A stretch of 64,000 nucleotides of DNA from Ancylobacter sp. WKF20 (GCF_029760895.1 NZ_CP121679.1:3578001-3642000), one strand, 5' to 3'; numbered from the stretch's first letter, positions 10,994 through 22,310 are shown. Notes: generated by a model from the letters alone, not told the origin. Made by a program: numbers and translations.

Positions 10994-11023
10994 CTTATAC
11001 ATCCAAACGCCCGCCGCTGGCAA
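10994..11023 (-). promoter_or_regulatory. Candidate sigma-70 promoter of the rimP operon
   Basis: On the minus strand TTGCCA (11023-11018) and TATAAG (10999-10994) are separated by 18 bases. Transcription would begin near 10987 and pass through the attenuator hairpin before rimP. The site lies in the 194-bp gap between divergent rimP and ispE. It is recognised by consensus similarity only. Confidence 0.55.
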
Positions 11024-11079
11024 GCACGGGCCGGAAGCGCCGCCTTGCGAGCCCCGGCCCGCCGTCGCATAAGCGGACC

Positions 11080-11970
11080 ATGCTGCACCCGCCTGTATCC
11101 GCGCCATCCGCCGTGCTCACCGAACGCGCCCCCGCGAAGGTGAACCTGTCGCTGCGGGTGCTCGGACGGCGGGCGGACGGCTATCACGAACTGGCGAGCC
11201 TCGTCGCCTTTGCCGGCACCGCCGACCGGCTGTCGCTCCGGCCGGGAGACGAGCTGTCGCTGAGCCTCACCGGTCCGGGCGCGGCGGGGCTGGAGGCGGG
11301 GGCCGACAATCTGGTGCTGCGTGCCGCGCGCGACCTCGCCAGCCGCGTGCCCGGCCTTGGGCTCGGTTCTTTCACTCTCGACAAGCGTCTGCCCGTCGCC
11401 GCCGGCATTGGTGGCGGCTCGGCCGATGCGGCGGCGGCGCTGCGGCTGCTGGCCCGCGCCAATGGGCTGGCGCTGGGCGATCCGCGCCTCATGGCGGCGG
11501 CGCTCGTCACCGGTTCGGACGTGCCGGCCTGCCTTCTGGGGCGGGCCTGCCTCATGGGCGGGCGCGGCGAGAGCCTCACCCCCGTCGCCCTGCCGCGCTT
11601 CGGCGCCGTGCTGGTCAATCCGCGCGTGCCGGTCGCGACTTCCGGCGTGTTCCGCGCGCTGGCGCTGGAGCCGGGCACGGCACGGGCAAGCGCGACGCCG
11701 CTGCCCGCCTTCACCAGCCGCGCGGTGACGCTCAGCTGGCTCGCCGCCGAGCCGAACGACCTGGAGGCGCCCGCCCGCGCCCTCGCGCCGGTGCTGGATG
11801 AGGTGGAGGCGGCGTTGGCGGCGACACCGGCGGTCCGGCTGGCGCGCATGTCGGGTTCCGGCGCGACGATGTTCGCGCTCTATGACGACTGCCGCGCCGC
11901 CGCCCGCGCGGCTAAGCAGGTCGCCGCCGCCCGGCCCGGCTGGTGGGTGAAATCCACCGTGATCGGCTGA
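11080..11970 (+). CDS. ispE: 4-diphosphocytidyl-2-C-methyl-D-erythritol kinase
   Basis: A 296-residue GHMP kinase. IspE phosphorylates CDP-ME with ATP in the MEP pathway of isoprenoid synthesis. The N-terminal APAKVNLSLRVLGRRADGYHE is diagnostic, the GHMP ATP loop GIGGGSADA is at about 109-117, and the C-terminal GHMP motif ARMSGSGATMFALY is present. The ATG at 11080 gives the expected length. It is divergent from rimP and 15 bp upstream of the YnfA-family gene. Confidence 0.96.
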   Translation: MLHPPVSAPSAVLTERAPAKVNLSLRVLGRRADGYHELASLVAFAGTADRLSLRPGDELSLSLTGPGAAGLEAGADNLVLRAARDLASRVPGLGLGSFTLDKRLPVAAGIGGGSADAAAALRLLARANGLALGDPRLMAAALVTGSDVPACLLGRACLMGGRGESLTPVALPRFGAVLVNPRVPVATSGVFRALALEPGTARASATPLPAFTSRAVTLSWLAAEPNDLEAPARALAPVLDEVEAALAATPAVRLARMSGSGATMFALYDDCRAAARAAKQVAAARPGWWVKSTVIG

Positions 11971-11985
11971 AGCGGGGGCCAACCC

Positions 11986-12324
11986 ATGACCAGCGCGCTC
12001 GTCCCCACTGCCCTCCTCTTCGGCCTCGCCGCCTTTCTGGAAATTGCCGGCTGCTTCGCCTTCTGGGCGGTGTTGCGCAGCGGGGCGAACCCGCTCTGGC
12101 TGGTGCCGGGGGTGCTAAGCCTCATTGCCTTCGGCGCGGCGCTGACGCAGGTCGAGGCGAGCGCGGCCGGGCGCGCCTTCGCCGCCTATGGCGGGGTCTA
12201 TGTCGCGGCCTCCCTCCTCTGGCTCTGGGCCGTCGAGGGCTTCCGGCCGGACCGCTGGGATCTGCTCGGCGGCGCCGTGTGCCTTTTTGGCGCGGCCATC
12301 GTGGTGTTCGGCCCACGCGGCTGA
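11986..12324 (+). CDS. YnfA/UPF0060 family inner-membrane protein
   Basis: A 112-residue, very hydrophobic protein with four predicted transmembrane helices and the family pattern: [19 protein letters not shown] near the N-terminus, [20 protein letters not shown] in the middle and [20 protein letters not shown] at the C-terminus. UPF0060 proteins are distantly related to small multidrug resistance transporters; their substrate is not established. It follows ispE by 15 bp and probably shares its transcript. Confidence 0.92.
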   Translation: MTSALVPTALLFGLAAFLEIAGCFAFWAVLRSGANPLWLVPGVLSLIAFGAALTQVEASAAGRAFAAYGGVYVAASLLWLWAVEGFRPDRWDLLGGAVCLFGAAIVVFGPRG

Positions 12325-12328
12325 CGCC

Positions 12329-13282
12329 TCAGCCCAGCACGGCCTCCAGCCGGCGCTTCACCTCGTCCTTGGCCGGCTCGGCGGCCTTGAGGATGGCCAT
12401 TACGCGGAAGAAGTCGAGCACGCGGAAATCATGCACGTTCGGGCGGATGAGAATGTCCGGCGCGCCGGATTTCAGCTTCTCGCCGACAATCGAGCTCGCC
12501 ATGATCTGCAGCGTGGCGAACATCGCCTCCAGCGATTGCGGGATGCCGCGCGTGTCCGCGCCATGGCCGCCGGTAATGTCCACCGCCAGCACGATGTCGG
12601 CCTTGGAGCGCAGGAGGTCGAAGGGCAGCGGGTTGACCGCGCCGCCATCGACCAGCGTGTGGCCGCCGAGTTCGACCGGGCGCATCAGGCCGGGAATGGC
12701 CAGCGAGGCGGCGATGGCCGGGCGGATCGGCCCGTGCTCGAACATCTTCTCGCAGCGGCCCCAATAATCCGTCGCCACCACCTGGAAGGGGATGGTGAGA
12801 TCCTCGAAGCGCTCCGGCACCATATCGGGGAGGAAGCCGGCGACCACGCGCTCGGCATCGACCAGTACGGGATTGCCGAGGCCGCCGAACAGGTCGGCGA
12901 TGCGCCCGACGCGGGCGGCGAGCAGGCGGCGCATCACCTCGCCGCGGTTGCGCAACGTGTGCGAGACGAGCTGCCGCAGATCCTTGGCCGGCATGCCGGC
13001 GGCGTAGATGCAGCCGAAGAAGCCGCCGATCGAGGCGCCGGCGATGGCGCAGGGGCGGATGCCGAGTTCGTCCAGCGCCTCCAGCACGACGATATGCGAG
13101 AGGCCGCGCGCCCCGCCTGAGCCCAGCGCCACGGCGATGCGCGGCCCGGCCGGTTCCGGCGTCGCCACGCTCTCGCCGGAGACGATGACGCCCTGATGGG
13201 GCGCCTCGCCGGGCGGATGGTGAAGGTCGGGGGCCGGGCGGGGATGGCGCCGACCGCGGGAAGAGGCGGGATGTTCGTCCAT
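12329..13282 (-). CDS. Patatin-like phospholipase (RssA-type)
   Basis: A 317-residue patatin-family serine hydrolase. The oxyanion loop GSGGARG is at 54-60, the nucleophile Ser84 in GASIGG, and the catalytic aspartate Asp212 in VDGGAVNPLP, so the Ser-Asp dyad is complete. The first ~45 residues are a low-complexity His/Pro/Arg-rich leader, and the true start may be further in, just before VIVSGESVATPEP. It ends four bases from the convergent ynfA-like stop. Close relatives are bacterial RssA/YchK proteins with unproven substrates. Confidence 0.9.
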   Translation of the reverse strand: MDEHPASSRGRRHPRPAPDLHHPPGEAPHQGVIVSGESVATPEPAGPRIAVALGSGGARGLSHIVVLEALDELGIRPCAIAGASIGGFFGCIYAAGMPAKDLRQLVSHTLRNRGEVMRRLLAARVGRIADLFGGLGNPVLVDAERVVAGFLPDMVPERFEDLTIPFQVVATDYWGRCEKMFEHGPIRPAIAASLAIPGLMRPVELGGHTLVDGGAVNPLPFDLLRSKADIVLAVDITGGHGADTRGIPQSLEAMFATLQIMASSIVGEKLKSGAPDILIRPNVHDFRVLDFFRVMAILKAAEPAKDEVKRRLEAVLG

Positions 13283-13338
13283 GGCCTCACCTCATGCCGC
13301 TGTCACGCGGCGATTCTGTGAACGGTGCCGCGCCGCGC

Positions 13339-14610
13339 CTATGTGGGGTCGCTGCCCAGCGCGCGCCAGGCAATGTCGCTGCGGCAGAAGCCGTCCGGCC
13401 AGTCGATGCGGGCGACCGCGTCATAGGCCCGTTCACGCGCCTCCGCCACATTGGCGCCGATGGCGGTGACATTGAGCACCCGCCCGCCATTGGCGACGAG
13501 CTCGCTGCCCGCCTGCTTCGTACCGGCATGGAACACCTTCACGCCGGGAATCTGCTCGGCAGCATTGATGCCGGCGATGCGCGTGCCCTTCTGGTAGCTG
13601 CCGGGATAGCCGCGCGCCGCCATGACGACGGTGATCGCCGCCTCGGGCTTCAGCGGCACCGGCTGGTCTTCCAGCCGGCCGGTGGCGACCGCGTGCAGGA
13701 TCGGCAGCAGGTCGCCTTCCATGCGCAGCATCAGTACCTGGCATTCCGGGTCGCCGAAGCGGACATTGTATTCGATGAGCTTGGGCCCCTCGCGGGTGAT
13801 CATCAGCCCGGCGAACAGCACGCCGCGATAGGCGCTCGCCGCATCGGCCAGCGCGCGGGCGGTCGGCTTGATGATGTCGTGCAGCGCGTGGCGCTCCATC
13901 TCGGCGGTGAAGACCGGGGCGGGCGAATAGGCGCCCATGCCGCCGGTGTTGGGGCCGCGATCGCCATCATAGGCGCGCTTGTGGTCCTGCGCCGAGCCGA
14001 AGGGCAGCACGGTCTCGCCATCCACGAGGCAGAAGAACGAGACTTCCTCGCCCTCCAGAAACTCCTCGATCAGGATCTCGGTGCCGGCCCCACCCATGGC
14101 GAACACCTCGTCGACGCCGTCCAGCGCCTCGTCGATGGTCATGGCGACGATCACACCCTTGCCCGCCATCAGCCCATCGGCCTTCAGCACGATGGGCGCG
14201 CCCTGGGCGCGGATGAAGGCGCGCGCGGCCTCGGCCTCAGTGAAGCGGCCGAAGGCGGCGGTCGGGATGTCGTGCGCCTTGCACAGTTCCTTGGTGAAGA
14301 GCTTGGAGCCTTCCAGCTGCGCGGCGACGCGGCGCGGGCCGAACACCGGCAATCCCTCAGTGATCAGCCGGTCGGCGATGCCGTCCACCAGCGGCGCTTC
14401 GGGGCCGACCACCACAAGGTCGATCTTCTCCGCGCCGCACAGGGTGACGATGGCGTCATGGTCGTCGAGCGGAATGTCGATGCAGGTCGCATGCCCGGCG
14501 ATGCCCGGATTGCCCGGCACCGCAAAGAGCCGGCCGAGAAGCGGGCTCTGCGCCAGCTTCCAGGCGAGCGCGTGTTCGCGGCCACCCGAACCGAGCAGTA
14601 GAACATTCAT
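13339..14610 (-). CDS. purD: Phosphoribosylamine-glycine ligase
   Basis: A 423-residue GAR synthetase that joins glycine to phosphoribosylamine with ATP, the second step of purine synthesis. The N-terminus [19 protein letters not shown] is diagnostic. The ATP-grasp domain has the conserved [12 protein letters not shown] and VRFGDPECQ segments. The ATG at 14610 is the family start. It is monocistronic as far as can be seen, with a family-A repeat upstream. Confidence 0.97.
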   Translation of the reverse strand: MNVLLLGSGGREHALAWKLAQSPLLGRLFAVPGNPGIAGHATCIDIPLDDHDAIVTLCGAEKIDLVVVGPEAPLVDGIADRLITEGLPVFGPRRVAAQLEGSKLFTKELCKAHDIPTAAFGRFTEAEAARAFIRAQGAPIVLKADGLMAGKGVIVAMTIDEALDGVDEVFAMGGAGTEILIEEFLEGEEVSFFCLVDGETVLPFGSAQDHKRAYDGDRGPNTGGMGAYSPAPVFTAEMERHALHDIIKPTARALADAASAYRGVLFAGLMITREGPKLIEYNVRFGDPECQVLMLRMEGDLLPILHAVATGRLEDQPVPLKPEAAITVVMAARGYPGSYQKGTRIAGINAAEQIPGVKVFHAGTKQAGSELVANGGRVLNVTAIGANVAEARERAYDAVARIDWPDGFCRSDIAWRALGSDPT

Positions 14611-14702
14611 GCGGCAAGCCTCCAGCACCCGGACATTGCGCTTCGCCTAAACGTTCAGGCGGCAGGGGGCAAGGGTTCGTGTCGCGGGCATCGGCCAAAC
14701 GC

Positions 14703-14789
14703 CGTCATGGCCGGGCTTGGCCCGGCCATCCACGTCTCCTGGCCCCTCGCGCTAAAAGTCGTGGATGCCCAGGCCGAGCCCGGGATTAA
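14703..14789. repeat. REPIN-like repeat, family A (diverged copy)
   Basis: The left arm (14703-14733) is a hairpin with stem ATGGCCGGGC/GCCCGGCCAT around a TTG loop. The right arm from 14758 begins GTCGTGGATGCCC and is a decayed inverted copy. The same arm sequences occur in the two near-perfect copies at 49216 and 49709. It lies between purD and macB. Confidence 0.75.
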
Positions 14790-14806
14790 CGCGGCAGGTT
14801 CGCCGC

Positions 14807-16840
<2,034 letters not shown>

Positions 16841-16850
16841 GCCGCCCTCC

Positions 16851-18056
16851 TCAGCCGAGGCGCGGCGGCATGGCGGGCGGGCGCTGGCCGCCCGGTCCAC
16901 CCGGACGCGCGCCGGGGGCGCCGGTGCCGGTGACGACGGTGTCGCCGGGCGACAGCCCCTCGATCACCTGCGTCATGGTGCGGTTGGCGATGCCGATCTT
17001 GATGTTGCGCTCCTGCGGCCCCTGCGGGGTCATCACGCGCACGGTCGCGGTGCCGTCGCGGCGGGTGCGCACGGCGGCGGTCGGCACCAGCGGCACGCCC
17101 TTGGCCTCGCCGAGACGGAAGAAGACCTGCGCGGTCATGTTGGTCATCAGCGTCAGGTCGGGGTTGGGCACGTCGATCAGCACATTGTAGAGCACGACGT
17201 CGTTGACGATGGTCGGCGTCGGCTCGATCTGCCGCACCGCGCCCTCCCAGCGCCGGTCCGGCAGGCCGAGCGTGGAGAAATAGGCGGGGGTGCCGACGGT
17301 GATTTTCGGAATGTCGCCCTCGGCCACCTGCGCCGTCACCGTCATGGTCTGCAGGTCGGCGATGCGCAGCACGATAGGCGCGCTCTGGTTGGCGTTGAGC
17401 GTCGAGCCCTCGCGGGCGGTGATCGAGACCACCGTGCCGTCCATGGGCGCGTAAATCTTGGTGTAGCCGAGATTGGCGAGGTCGCCGTCGAGCGTCGCCT
17501 GCGTCTGGGCGATCTGGGCCTTCAGCGCGTCGATCTTGGCGATGGAGATGCGCATCGTGGCCTCGGCCGCCTCCGCCGCGTCACGGCTGCCGGCCTGCTT
17601 CGACCAGAGTTCCTGGGCGCGGTCGTTGCGCAGCCGGTCGAGCGTGAGCTGCGCCTCGGCCTGGGCGAGCTGGGCGCGCAGATTGTCGAGGCTGGCGCGG
17701 TCGCCATTCACGCGGGTCTGGTAGACGGTGGGGTCGATCTCGGCGAGCAGGTCGCCCTTCTTCACGATCGCCCCGACATCGGGATGGATCACCCGGAGCT
17801 GGCCGGAGACCTGCGTGCCGACATCGACATAGGTCTTGGGCTGCATATTGGCGATGGCGGTGACATTGGTCTGGATGTCGCCGATCTCGACCTTGGCGGT
17901 CTGGAACTCGGGCGCGGCCGGCGCCTGAGCGCGGGTGCCATAATAGTAGCCGCCCGCGCACGCCGCCACGAGAACGGCCAGGCCAACCCAGCGCCACCGC
18001 CTGCGTCGCCGCACCGTCGTTCCCGCCTTCCAGCCGCTCTCAGACCTTTGAAGCAT
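16851..18056 (-). CDS. macA: MacA-type periplasmic adaptor (HlyD/RND family)
   Basis: A 401-residue membrane fusion protein. A basic N-terminus precedes one transmembrane anchor (about 22-40), then the split biotinyl-lipoyl domain (KTYVDVGTQVSGQLRVIHPDVG), a helical hairpin (about 110-190) and beta-barrel domains. The C-terminus is Gly/Pro-rich. It connects MacB to the outer-membrane channel. The ATG at 18056 (MLQRSES) is chosen; an in-frame GTG at 18080 would add eight residues but has no better ribosome site. Confidence 0.93.
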   Translation of the reverse strand: MLQRSESGWKAGTTVRRRRRWRWVGLAVLVAACAGGYYYGTRAQAPAAPEFQTAKVEIGDIQTNVTAIANMQPKTYVDVGTQVSGQLRVIHPDVGAIVKKGDLLAEIDPTVYQTRVNGDRASLDNLRAQLAQAEAQLTLDRLRNDRAQELWSKQAGSRDAAEAAEATMRISIAKIDALKAQIAQTQATLDGDLANLGYTKIYAPMDGTVVSITAREGSTLNANQSAPIVLRIADLQTMTVTAQVAEGDIPKITVGTPAYFSTLGLPDRRWEGAVRQIEPTPTIVNDVVLYNVLIDVPNPDLTLMTNMTAQVFFRLGEAKGVPLVPTAAVRTRRDGTATVRVMTPQGPQERNIKIGIANRTMTQVIEGLSPGDTVVTGTGAPGARPGGPGGQRPPAMPPRLG

Positions 18057-18131
18057 CGCGTATCCACCCGCCTTTCCCACACTTTCGGGATAAGGCCGAA
18101 GCGGGGGCGGACCAAGTGAATTCGCGGTAAT

Positions 18132-18148
18132 GATAGGCAGAGCCTATC
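18132..18148. promoter_or_regulatory. Perfect palindrome upstream of macAB, candidate operator
   Basis: GATAGGC-AGA-GCCTATC is a perfect 7-bp inverted repeat with a 3-base spacer, 76 bp upstream of the macA ATG in an otherwise featureless 142-bp gap. The ATAG..CTAT ends resemble LysR-type sites, but no regulator gene is adjacent. Confidence 0.5.
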
Positions 18149-18198
18149 GAATTGGAAAAGCTCCAAATTTCGGCATTTCCGGCCGACGGGCGGCGGCT

Positions 18199-18390
18199 TC
18201 AGGAATCGTGCGGGCGGTAGTCGCCGGTGGACGGGTCGCGGCGCAGCGTGCCGCGGCCGGCCTCGCGCGCCGCATCCGCCGCGCGCTGGGCATCCAGCTC
18301 GGCATTGACGCGCCGCGATTCACCGGCGAGCCGCTTCACCAGCGCGGCGGCGCCGAGGGCGCCGAGGGCGAGCACGAATAAGGGGGGCAT
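18199..18390 (-). CDS. Small single-pass membrane protein, unknown function
   Basis: A 63-residue protein. Residues 3-20 form one hydrophobic helix (LFVLALGALGAAALV); the rest is a charged Arg/Ala-rich segment ending RRDPSTGDYRPHDS. GGGAG lies about 10 bases before the ATG. It follows the S49 peptidase gene by 24 bp on the same strand, so the two are probably co-transcribed. I do not recognise a named family. Confidence 0.7.
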   Translation of the reverse strand: MPPLFVLALGALGAAALVKRLAGESRRVNAELDAQRAADAAREAGRGTLRRDPSTGDYRPHDS

Positions 18391-18414
18391 GCGTTTGTCT
18401 CCCTCAGCCGGGTG

Positions 18415-19308
18415 TCACAGGCCGAAGCGGCCCCACAGGGCGCGCTCCTCGGCCTGGGCGGCCAGCGACTGGGCGAAGCCCGCCCCGGCGGCGCCGGCGG
18501 CATCCCCGCCAAGCGCGGAGAGGCCCGGCAGGCGGCGGCTGAAGAAGCCGGCGCGCTGTTCGATCACCGGGGTAAGCACCTTCTCGCCATAGCGCGCCCG
18601 CAGGAAGGAGCGCACCTCGCCGATGGAATCGACCAGCCCCAGCTCCTGCGCCTGCGGCGCCGCCCAGAACTCGCCGGAAAACAGCGTGTCGTCGTCGCCG
18701 GTGAGCACATCGCCCCGGCGCTGCTTCACCAGCCCGCTGAAGGCGGCGTGGATGTCCTGCTGGATCGCCTTGAGCCGCTCGATATCCTCGGCCTTTTCCG
18801 GCTGGAACGGGTCGAGCATCACCTTGCGCGTGCCGGCGGTGTAGACGCGCCGGTCGATGCCGAGCTTGTCGATCACCCGGTCGAAACCGAAGCCTGCGCT
18901 GACCACGCCGATCGAGCCGACGATCGAGAAGGGGTCGGCGACGATCTCATCCGCCGCGCAGGCCAACATGTAGCCGCCGGAAGCCGCGACATCCTCGACG
19001 AAGGCGATGACCGGGATCTTCTTTTCGTCCGCCAGCAGACGGATGCGCCGGTAGATGAGATGCGACTGCACCGGCGCGCCGCCCGGCGAGTTGATCACCA
19101 GCGCCACCGCCTTGGCGCCCTTCACCGCGAAGGCGCGGTCGAGCGTGCGGGAGATGCCGGCGAAGGTCAGGCCGGGATTGAACGGGCGCGCCATGCCGAT
19201 GGCGCCGGAGAGCCGGACCACCGGGACGATGGCGGCACCCGCGCGCATACGCGCGGGCAGGATGGGATCGAGGCGGCGGCGGAGGTCGGCGAGAAATGAG
19301 CTGGCCAT
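18415..19308 (-). CDS. S49 family serine peptidase (SppA/SohB-like, short form)
   Basis: A 297-residue single-domain S49 peptidase. The nucleophile is Ser110 in VAASGGYML, and the general base is probably Lys162 in AGTRKVMLDPF. NSPGGAPVQ (73-81) is the typical oxyanion-side motif. It lacks a clear N-terminal anchor, unlike the second S49 peptidase at 37228. The ATG at 19308 has AGGGA close upstream. Such enzymes degrade signal peptides or membrane-protein fragments. Confidence 0.9.
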   Translation of the reverse strand: MASSFLADLRRRLDPILPARMRAGAAIVPVVRLSGAIGMARPFNPGLTFAGISRTLDRAFAVKGAKAVALVINSPGGAPVQSHLIYRRIRLLADEKKIPVIAFVEDVAASGGYMLACAADEIVADPFSIVGSIGVVSAGFGFDRVIDKLGIDRRVYTAGTRKVMLDPFQPEKAEDIERLKAIQQDIHAAFSGLVKQRRGDVLTGDDDTLFSGEFWAAPQAQELGLVDSIGEVRSFLRARYGEKVLTPVIEQRAGFFSRRLPGLSALGGDAAGAAGAGFAQSLAAQAEERALWGRFGL

Positions 19309-19412
19309 GGGTTCCCTGATGATCACCACCCGTCGTGATCTGCTTCTGACATAGGGTGCGAGGGGCCAAGGCTCAAGCGGGGGCCCTCAAGCGGTGCGCC
19401 TTGAACGCGCCG

Positions 19413-20225
19413 TCATAGCCCGCCCGCTTCCCGCAGCAGGCGCTCGGCGTTGAGGCTCGGGCGCCCGTCGTCACCGGCCAGCACGAGCGGCGGCAGAAAG
19501 GCCGGCGGGGTGCGCCGACCCTTGATCGCGCCGATCAGCAGGCGAATGGCCGGCGCGTCAGGGCGCGGATGCACCGCACGGATCGTCACGGCTCCGAAAC
19601 GGCCTCTCAGCCCCGCCAGCAGCGCCTCGATGGCCTCCGGCCGGTGGATCAGCGCGAGACGCCCGGCCGGAGCGAGCAGCCGGTCGGCGGCCTTGATCCA
19701 CATCTCCATCCCCACATCCGGCACGCTATGGGCGAGCGCTCGCCGCTCATGCGGGGAGGCGCGGTGGCGGGCGGGATCATTGAAGGGCGGGTTCATCAGC
19801 ACGAGGTCAGCCGCCCCGGCCGCCGGTTCGGGCGGGCCGGCGGGCCGTCCCAGCGTCGCCACATCGGCCTCGACGACGCCCACGCGCCCGGCAAGATCCG
19901 GCGTCTGCCGGGCCGCGTTGCGGCGGGCGAGGGCAGCGGTGACGGGGTCGATCTCGACCAGCGTCACCACTACCTCGGGCACGCGGACCGCCAAGGCGAG
20001 CCCCGCCGTGCCGACGCCGGCGCCGAGATCGACCGCCATGCGGGCATCGGCCGGCGCGCTGGCGGCGAGCAGCAGCGCGTCATGACCGGCGCGGTGACCC
20101 CGCGCGGGCTGTAGCAGGTGCAGCCGCCCGCCGAGAAAGGCATCGTCGGTCAGCTCCGCGCGGATGTCAGCGGGCAAATTGGCAAAGGGCGCCGCGTCGG
20201 TTTCCATCACGCCGCCATCCCTCAC
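19413..20225 (-). CDS. SAM-dependent methyltransferase, TrmN6-like
   Basis: A 270-residue Rossmann methyltransferase. The SAM-binding loop is DLGAGVGTAGL (66-76) and the amino-methylating motif is NPPF (145-148), as in N6-adenine methyltransferases such as TrmN6 (tRNA1-Val A37) and in HemK-type enzymes. Its GTG start at 20225 overlaps the upstream stop as GTGA. An in-frame ATG at 20207 is the alternative start. TrmN6 is the most likely role, but the substrate cannot be proven from sequence. Confidence 0.8.
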   Translation of the reverse strand: MRDGGVMETDAAPFANLPADIRAELTDDAFLGGRLHLLQPARGHRAGHDALLLAASAPADARMAVDLGAGVGTAGLALAVRVPEVVVTLVEIDPVTAALARRNAARQTPDLAGRVGVVEADVATLGRPAGPPEPAAGAADLVLMNPPFNDPARHRASPHERRALAHSVPDVGMEMWIKAADRLLAPAGRLALIHRPEAIEALLAGLRGRFGAVTIRAVHPRPDAPAIRLLIGAIKGRRTPPAFLPPLVLAGDDGRPSLNAERLLREAGGL

Positions 20226-20446
20226 TCGGCCCGCAGCTCGGCGCCGAGGCCGGCCTCGCGCAGCAGGGTGCGGGCGCGCGACATCTCGTCCTCCCCGACC
20301 AGAAGCCGGCGCGGCAGCAGGCCGATCGAGCCTTCCATCACGCTCATATGCTGGTCGAGCACGAGATGGACGATGCCCGCCCCGTCAAGCAGCGCCTCGA
20401 CGGCGGAAAGCAGCACGATGTCGTTGGTCCGAAGCAGTTCACGCAT
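20222..20446 (-). CDS. DUF2007 small protein
   Basis: A 74-residue protein with the DUF2007 pattern: MRELLRTNDIVLLSAVEALL, a central hydrophobic strand with HLVLDQHMSVMEGSIG, then RRLLVGEDEMSRARTLL. These proteins resemble ACT/PII-like small folds and are called putative signal-transducing proteins without firm evidence. The stop overlaps the methyltransferase start by four bases, so the pair is translationally coupled. Confidence 0.85.
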   Translation of the reverse strand: MRELLRTNDIVLLSAVEALLDGAGIVHLVLDQHMSVMEGSIGLLPRRLLVGEDEMSRARTLLREAGLGAELRAE

Positions 20447-20698
20447 GGCGCCATAGTGGCATGAAAGCGCGCGTCGCGCCTGACGCTGCGTCATTCGCGC
20501 CGGACGGAGTATTTCCGTCCGCCCGGCAATTGCGCTATGCCGGGACCGGCAGAGCGTGCGCGCCTTTCCCGATTGCCGGGTGGGCTTGCCGAACGTGCCG
20601 CCGGCGCCCACTTGTCGGCATCTACTTGCCGGTACTTGCCGGAACACCTGCCCGCCCTTCATATGGGCGTCCATAACCGACCAACCGGAAAGTCCGCC

Positions 20699-21721
20699 GT
20701 GGCCGTCGTCCTGCCTTTCAATCCCGCCGCCGAGGTCTCCGCCGCCCCGTCCATCGAGGGCATCGTCAACCTGGTGCGGGCCGATATGGACCGGGTGAAC
20801 ACCCTGATCCTCTCGCGTACCGGCTCGGACGTGACGATGATCCCGGAGGTCGCGCAGCATCTCATTTCCTCCGGCGGCAAGCGCCTGCGTCCCATGCTGA
20901 CGCTCGCGACCGCCGATCTCTCCGGCTATCAGGGCGAGGGCGATGTGAAGCTCGCCGCCTCGGTCGAGTTCATGCACACGGCGACGCTGCTGCATGACGA
21001 CGTGGTCGACGACAGCGAGATGCGGCGCGGCAAGCTCGCCGCCCGCATGCTCTGGGGCAATGAGGCGAGCGTGCTGGTGGGCGATTTCCTGCTCGGCCAG
21101 GCCTTCCGCATGATGATCGAGGTCGGCAACCTCTCCGCGCTCGACATCCTCTCCACCGCCGCCGTGGTGATCGCCGAGGGCGAGGTGGCCCAGCTCGCCG
21201 CCGCCAAGAACACCGCGACCAGCGAGGACGAATATCTCGCCGTCATTCGCGGCAAGACCGCCGAGCTGTTTGCCGCCGCCTGCGAAGTCGGCCCGGTGCT
21301 CGCCGGCCGTCCGAAGCTGGAACAGGCCGCCTGCCGCAGCTACGGCATGAATCTCGGCATCGCCTTCCAGCTCGTCGATGACGCGCTGGATTATGGCGGC
21401 TCGGGCGCCGCGCTCGGCAAGAATGTCGGCGACGATTTTCGTGAGGGCAAGATTACCCTGCCCATCGTGCTGGCCTTCCGGCGCGGCAGCGAGACCGAGC
21501 GCGACTTCTGGCGCCGCTGCCTGGAGCGCGGCGAGATCGCCGAGGGCGACCTCGATCAGGCCATCGAGCTGCTCGCCCGCCACCGCGCCATTGCCGACAC
21601 GGTGGAACGCGCCCGCCATTACGGCGCCATGGCCAAGGATGCGCTCGGCATCTTCCCGGCCGGCCCCGCCCGCAGCGCGCTGGTCGATGTGGTGGATTTC
21701 TGCGTCTCGCGGGTGAACTGA
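20699..21721 (+). CDS. Long-chain polyprenyl (octaprenyl/decaprenyl) diphosphate synthase
   Basis: A 340-residue trans-prenyltransferase that builds the side chain of ubiquinone from IPP. The first aspartate-rich motif is DDVVDD (about 99-104) and the second is DDALD (about 227-231). GGKRLRPML and GKNVGDDFREGKITLP are also family hallmarks. Start: GTG at 20699 (VAVVLPFNP) has GGAAAG six bases upstream. An in-frame ATG at 20663 adds 12 residues without a ribosome site. It is divergent from the DUF2007 gene. Chain length (C40 or C50) cannot be told from these motifs. Confidence 0.92.
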   Translation: MAVVLPFNPAAEVSAAPSIEGIVNLVRADMDRVNTLILSRTGSDVTMIPEVAQHLISSGGKRLRPMLTLATADLSGYQGEGDVKLAASVEFMHTATLLHDDVVDDSEMRRGKLAARMLWGNEASVLVGDFLLGQAFRMMIEVGNLSALDILSTAAVVIAEGEVAQLAAAKNTATSEDEYLAVIRGKTAELFAAACEVGPVLAGRPKLEQAACRSYGMNLGIAFQLVDDALDYGGSGAALGKNVGDDFREGKITLPIVLAFRRGSETERDFWRRCLERGEIAEGDLDQAIELLARHRAIADTVERARHYGAMAKDALGIFPAGPARSALVDVVDFCVSRVN

Positions 21722-21731
21722 ACCGCCGGAA

Positions 21732-22181
21732 TCAGCGCCGGCTGGCGAAGAAATCCTTCAGCAGCGCCGCCGCCTCGCTCTCGCCGAGCCCGCCATAGAC
21801 ATCCGGCCGGTGGTGGCAGCTCGGCTGGGCGAAGAAGCGCACGCCGCTCTCCACCGCCCCGCCCTTGGGGTCCGCCGCGCCGTAATAAACCCGGCGCAGC
21901 CGTGCCCAGGCGATGACGCCGGCGCACATGGTGCAGGGCTCCAGCGTCACATAGAGATCGCAATCGGTCAGCCGGTCCGAGCCCAGCGCCGCGGCTGCCG
22001 TGCGGATCGCCAGCATCTCGGCATGGGCGGAGGGATCGTTCAGCTCGCGCGTGCGGTTGCCGTCGGCGGCGATCACCACGCCCTCGCGCACCACCACCGC
22101 GCCGACCGGCACCTCGCCGCGCGCGGCCGCCGCCCGCGCCTCGTCCAGCGCGCGTGTCATGAAGCTCGAGCGTCCCGTCAC
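21732..22181 (-). CDS. tadA: tRNA adenosine(34) deaminase
   Basis: A 149-residue zinc deaminase that converts A34 to inosine in tRNA-Arg(ACG). The zinc/catalytic motifs are HAE (53-55) and PCTMC (82-86). The C-terminal YGGLGESEAAALLKDFFASRR matches TadA. GTG at 22181 has GGAGG nine bases upstream; the ATG at 22160 would shorten it by seven residues. Confidence 0.94.
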   Translation of the reverse strand: MTGRSSFMTRALDEARAAAARGEVPVGAVVVREGVVIAADGNRTRELNDPSAHAEMLAIRTAAAALGSDRLTDCDLYVTLEPCTMCAGVIAWARLRRVYYGAADPKGGAVESGVRFFAQPSCHHRPDVYGGLGESEAAALLKDFFASRR

Positions 22182-22310
22182 CGCGCGCGTCCTCCCGTAA
22201 AAGCTCGCCTCGCGCCCCCGGACGTGCTAGCACCCGCGACCCATTACAGATATCGCTTGAGACGCCCGGCGCCTTTTCGCCCGGCGCGTAGCCCCGGACG
22301 GCCGCATCCC

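Noticed and set aside
20222..21619. A 465-codon minus-strand frame opposite the prenyl synthase.
   Set aside because: Antisense shadow over most of its length; only its last 74 codons (20222-20446) form the real DUF2007 gene.
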